Assembly (NCBI RefSeq): GCF_900157305.1
Contig: NZ_LS974202.1
Coordinates: 2,232,001-2,296,000 of the forward strand
DNA length: 64,000 nucleotides
Source: Mesotoga infera
Lineage (GTDB): Bacteria > Thermotogota > Thermotogae > Petrotogales > Kosmotogaceae
Direction: 5' to 3'
The position numbers and the translations under genes were made by a program. Positions within the stretch are counted from its first letter, which is position 1. Every line of letters starts with the position of its first letter. The notes under the pieces were generated by a model. The model had not been told where the DNA came from, did no database searches, and worked only from the letters and a program-made list of their open reading frames with translations. Below, piece by piece: positions 61,640 to 64,000 of this stretch.

Positions 61640-63655
61640 ATGAGAAAATGGTTCTTCTGGGCTCTTCTGATGATCGTAGTGATGGTGGTCTTCGCTATTA
61701 GACTGCTGCCAGATATTCTGAACAAGCCGCCGGTGTTGAATATTCCCGATTTGATAATCGATGAAGGCGCCGTAATAACCATCGATTTGCACGATTATTC
61801 GAGTGATGAGAAAAAGAGCTTACTCGTCTTCCAGAAAATCTCTGGACCCGGTGAGATAAAAGGTAATCTATACACGTTTTCTCCAACCTTTCAGCAATCG
61901 GGTAAACATTCTGTGAGTATAATTGCCAAGGATCAAAGCGGTCAGATTGCAGAGGAAGTTTTTACTATAGAAGTCAGGGAAATAAACCGTCCGCCTGTCT
62001 TTGCCTTGCCATCGTTAACTTTAGGAAAGGGCGAGATGGTTTCCATAAACCTGGATAATTATGCGAAAGATCTAGATCTCGATACTCTGACTTACTCGGT
62101 AGAATCGGGTGGTGGTCAGATAATAGGAAGTAGTTATACTTACAGACCGTCCTTTTCAGATTCCAGAGAAGAAACTGTAAGTATAAAGGTGTCCGACGGA
62201 AAGGGTGGGGTTGTTACCTCGGTACTCAAGCTTTCTGAAAGGGATTTCATAGCTTCCATCGATCAGCAATCGCAGCGTGCTACCGATACAACGGCTCAGG
62301 GAACGGTTTCAACCGTAGCGGATACGCAGATACAAACACCGATAACTTCCAACAATCCACCGGTGATATCTATTCCAGATCAGAGAATGAATCAGGGTGA
62401 AACTCTTGCGATAGATCTGAAAGGTTTTATAACCGACAAAGACAACGATGCGATCACGATAAGGAAAATATCGGGACCTGGAATTTTGGAGCGAACGCTT
62501 TTCTCATATTCGAGTCCCACAAACGATAGTGGTCAGAAGTTGATAGAAATTGAAGTCTCCGACGGTAAGACTGCTGTGCGATCAAGTTTCAAAATTGATG
62601 TGGTGGCTCAGAACAGATCACCCATTGCCATAGATATTCCCCAGAATTCTGTAGTTCAGGGCCAGACTTTTTCAATTACCCTCAACAACTATTTCAGCGA
62701 CCCCGATGGCGACGCCCTATCATATCAGATCCTGAGTGGACCGGGAAACATTCAAAATGGCCTTTTCACTTTCCAGTCGCAAACCACAGGTTCCTTTTCA
62801 ACTTCAATCAGAGCTTCCGATGGCAAAGGTGGAACCATTGACAGAACTTTAACAATAAATGTTCAGGCATCCAACAGACCTCCCGTTATTTCGATAACTC
62901 CTAGAAGAATCGTCGAGGGAGAAGTCCTGACAATCGACCTGGCGTCCAATTCCTCCGATCCCGACAACGACAGGTTGAGCTATACCCTTGCATCGGGACC
63001 GGGAACCGTTCAGGGCAACATCTACACACTTAGGACGGACTTCAACTCGGCTGGTAACTATACGGTTGTCATCAGAGCCGACGATGGAAAGGGAGGCAGT
63101 ACAAGTGGCTCCTTTGCCGTAGAGGTCAGAGACGTCAACAGACCACCATCACTGGAGCTTTCGGGTATAACCGTTCCGGAAGGTTCTACATACTCTATAG
63201 ATCTTACAAAAGCCTCTTCGGACCCCGACGGAGATACTCTCACTTACTCGATAATTCAGGGTATCGGGAGGATCGAGAACAACAATTACATTGTGGAACC
63301 CAATTACGACGATTATGGTTTCTACACTGTGGTTATAAGTGCCTCAGACGGTAAGGGAGGCCAGGTTTCGTCTAATTTCGATCTTTTGGTAACCGACACT
63401 AACAGGGCACCACAATTTACGATACCCGATCAGACGACAATGTCCACCAGAACATTAAGGCTTGATCTGAGGGAGTTCAGCAGCGATCCGGACGGAGATT
63501 ATCTTAGATACGAACTGATTTATGGACCGGGTCTTCTGACTGGAAGTATCTACTCCTTTATTCCCGAGGGACTCGGCACCAGCACGGTAATGTTGAAAGC
63601 CAGTGACCTGAAAGGTGGAGAAACGACTACCACATTTACAATTACGGTCAGGTAA
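61640..63655 (+). CDS. membrane-anchored protein with seven cadherin/Ig-like repeats
   Basis: A 671-residue protein: N-terminal membrane segment (about residues 4-20, WFFWALLMIVVMVVFAI), then seven repeats of about 85-90 residues. Each begins with an N-R/K-P-P-V-type junction and contains E-G-x-x-x-x-IDL, a SDPDGD-type calcium-binding-like turn, a SGPG turn and ASDGKGG, the pattern of cadherin-like/Ig-fold repeats. A Ser/Thr/Gln-rich linker separates repeats two and three. It has no catalytic domain. It is probably exposed at the cell surface or in the periplasm. I prefer the ATG at 61640, eight bases after GGAGG, over the TTG at 61631. Confidence 0.8.
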   Translation: MRKWFFWALLMIVVMVVFAIRLLPDILNKPPVLNIPDLIIDEGAVITIDLHDYSSDEKKSLLVFQKISGPGEIKGNLYTFSPTFQQSGKHSVSIIAKDQSGQIAEEVFTIEVREINRPPVFALPSLTLGKGEMVSINLDNYAKDLDLDTLTYSVESGGGQIIGSSYTYRPSFSDSREETVSIKVSDGKGGVVTSVLKLSERDFIASIDQQSQRATDTTAQGTVSTVADTQIQTPITSNNPPVISIPDQRMNQGETLAIDLKGFITDKDNDAITIRKISGPGILERTLFSYSSPTNDSGQKLIEIEVSDGKTAVRSSFKIDVVAQNRSPIAIDIPQNSVVQGQTFSITLNNYFSDPDGDALSYQILSGPGNIQNGLFTFQSQTTGSFSTSIRASDGKGGTIDRTLTINVQASNRPPVISITPRRIVEGEVLTIDLASNSSDPDNDRLSYTLASGPGTVQGNIYTLRTDFNSAGNYTVVIRADDGKGGSTSGSFAVEVRDVNRPPSLELSGITVPEGSTYSIDLTKASSDPDGDTLTYSIIQGIGRIENNNYIVEPNYDDYGFYTVVISASDGKGGQVSSNFDLLVTDTNRAPQFTIPDQTTMSTRTLRLDLREFSSDPDGDYLRYELIYGPGLLTGSIYSFIPEGLGTSTVMLKASDLKGGETTTTFTITVR

Positions 63656-63828
63656 TTGAGGATCGAAATGAAACATCTATCAAAAAAAGCGATCGTGCAA
63701 ATGAAAAACATACCATAACTTCTTCCTGATTAGTAATCTCGAAGGGTGAGCAACTACAAAGCCATAGGAAGCATTAATCGAGTCCCAAGGAGGGAATTCG
63801 GCTGTTTACGCCCTCAAAGACTCTATTG

Positions 63829-63834
63829 TATAAT
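63829..63834 (+). promoter_or_regulatory. possible promoter of the last gene
   Basis: TATAAT at 63829-63834 has TTTACG 18 bases upstream (63805-63810). It lies 43 bases before the ATG at 63877. The rest of the gap 63656-63876 shows nothing recognised. Confidence 0.45.
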
Positions 63835-63876
63835 GAGGCTGTGCTTTTAATAATCACTGCTGAGGAGGAATTTTGA

Positions 63877-64000
63877 ATGAAGTTTTCAGGACTAACGATC
63901 GGTGTTCCAAAGGAGATTCTGGCGCGCGAGAAGCGTGTCGCAGTCACTCCGGATGTTGCCAAGAAATTCGTGGATAATGGTGCAAAGTTTCTCATCGAAA
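63877..64000 (+). CDS. NAD(P) transhydrogenase alpha subunit or alanine dehydrogenase, N-terminal fragment
   Basis: The first 41 codons of a gene cut by the window end. The sequence LTIGVPKEILAREKRVAVTP followed by VAKKFVDNGAKFLIE matches the start of the alanine dehydrogenase/PntA N-terminal domain (VPKE...E.RVA.TP). These proteins either transfer hydride between NADH and NADP+ or deaminate alanine; the part seen cannot decide. The ribosome site GAGGAGGAA precedes the ATG. Confidence 0.7.
   Translation, partial: MKFSGLTIGVPKEILAREKRVAVTPDVAKKFVDNGAKFLIE

Overview
Organism. The window looks like a chromosome segment of an anaerobic Thermotogota bacterium, probably Kosmotogaceae (Mesotoga- or Kosmotoga-like). 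This is inferred from gene content: an Hnd-type NAD(P)H-linked [FeFe] hydrogenase, pyruvate phosphate dikinase, a lone SpoVS, an archaeal-type asparagine synthetase, GlpP, C69 peptidases and many TTG/GTG starts behind strong GGAGG ribosome sites. No rRNA gene is present to confirm it.

Layout. (1) 60-5996, plus strand: an unknown small protein, an unknown 681-aa protein, a BrxD-like ATPase and an Lhr/BrxHI-like helicase whose frame is broken. This resembles a phage-defence cassette. (2) 6290-13468, minus strand: a cluster with a DUF6305-like secreted protein, a DctM-like carrier, a 58-aa membrane protein, an aspartoacylase-type hydrolase and two tandem C69 peptidases. (3) 13905-20499: MATE exporter, GNAT, uracil permease, a 54-aa ORF, an insertion sequence with doubled terminal repeats, a ferritin-like protein and SpoVS. 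(4) 20619-31204, minus strand: korA and a KorD-type ferredoxin without korB/korC, an OadB-type membrane protein, ppdK, an MFS carrier, an orphan sugar-binding protein, then coaE, a small gene, pgi and apt. (5) 31495-36367, plus strand: hndA-hndB-hndC followed by a second, altered hndA/hndC-like pair. The catalytic subunit hndD lies 23 kb away on the other strand (59525-61285). (6) 36439-44173: lytic transglycosylase, GH13 amylase, EamA carrier, then smc and a radical SAM protein. (7) 44262-45490: asparagine synthetase behind a leader peptide with four consecutive Asn codons and a terminator, followed by tRNA-Asn. (8) 45547-49318: a glycerol-3-phosphate oxidation operon with a terminator in its leader, divergent from the antiterminator gene glpP. 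(9) 49319-58451, minus strand: metallophosphoesterase, a giant FN3-repeat protein and three parts of a peptide ABC transporter. (10) 58557-64000: sugar transferase, hndD, a seven-repeat surface protein and the start of a PntA/alanine dehydrogenase-like gene.

How the genes work together. Hnd hydrogenase, KorA/ferredoxin, PPDK and Pgi fit a fermentative sugar metabolism that moves electrons between ferredoxin, NAD(P)H and H2. Both hnd promoters carry a Rex-like palindrome at the predicted transcription start, suggesting common redox control of the split operon. The asparagine and glycerol loci each show a leader terminator that fits regulation by the product or by the neighbouring regulator. 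The BrxD/helicase cassette is the best candidate for an undescribed system, although its helicase seems inactivated in this sequence.
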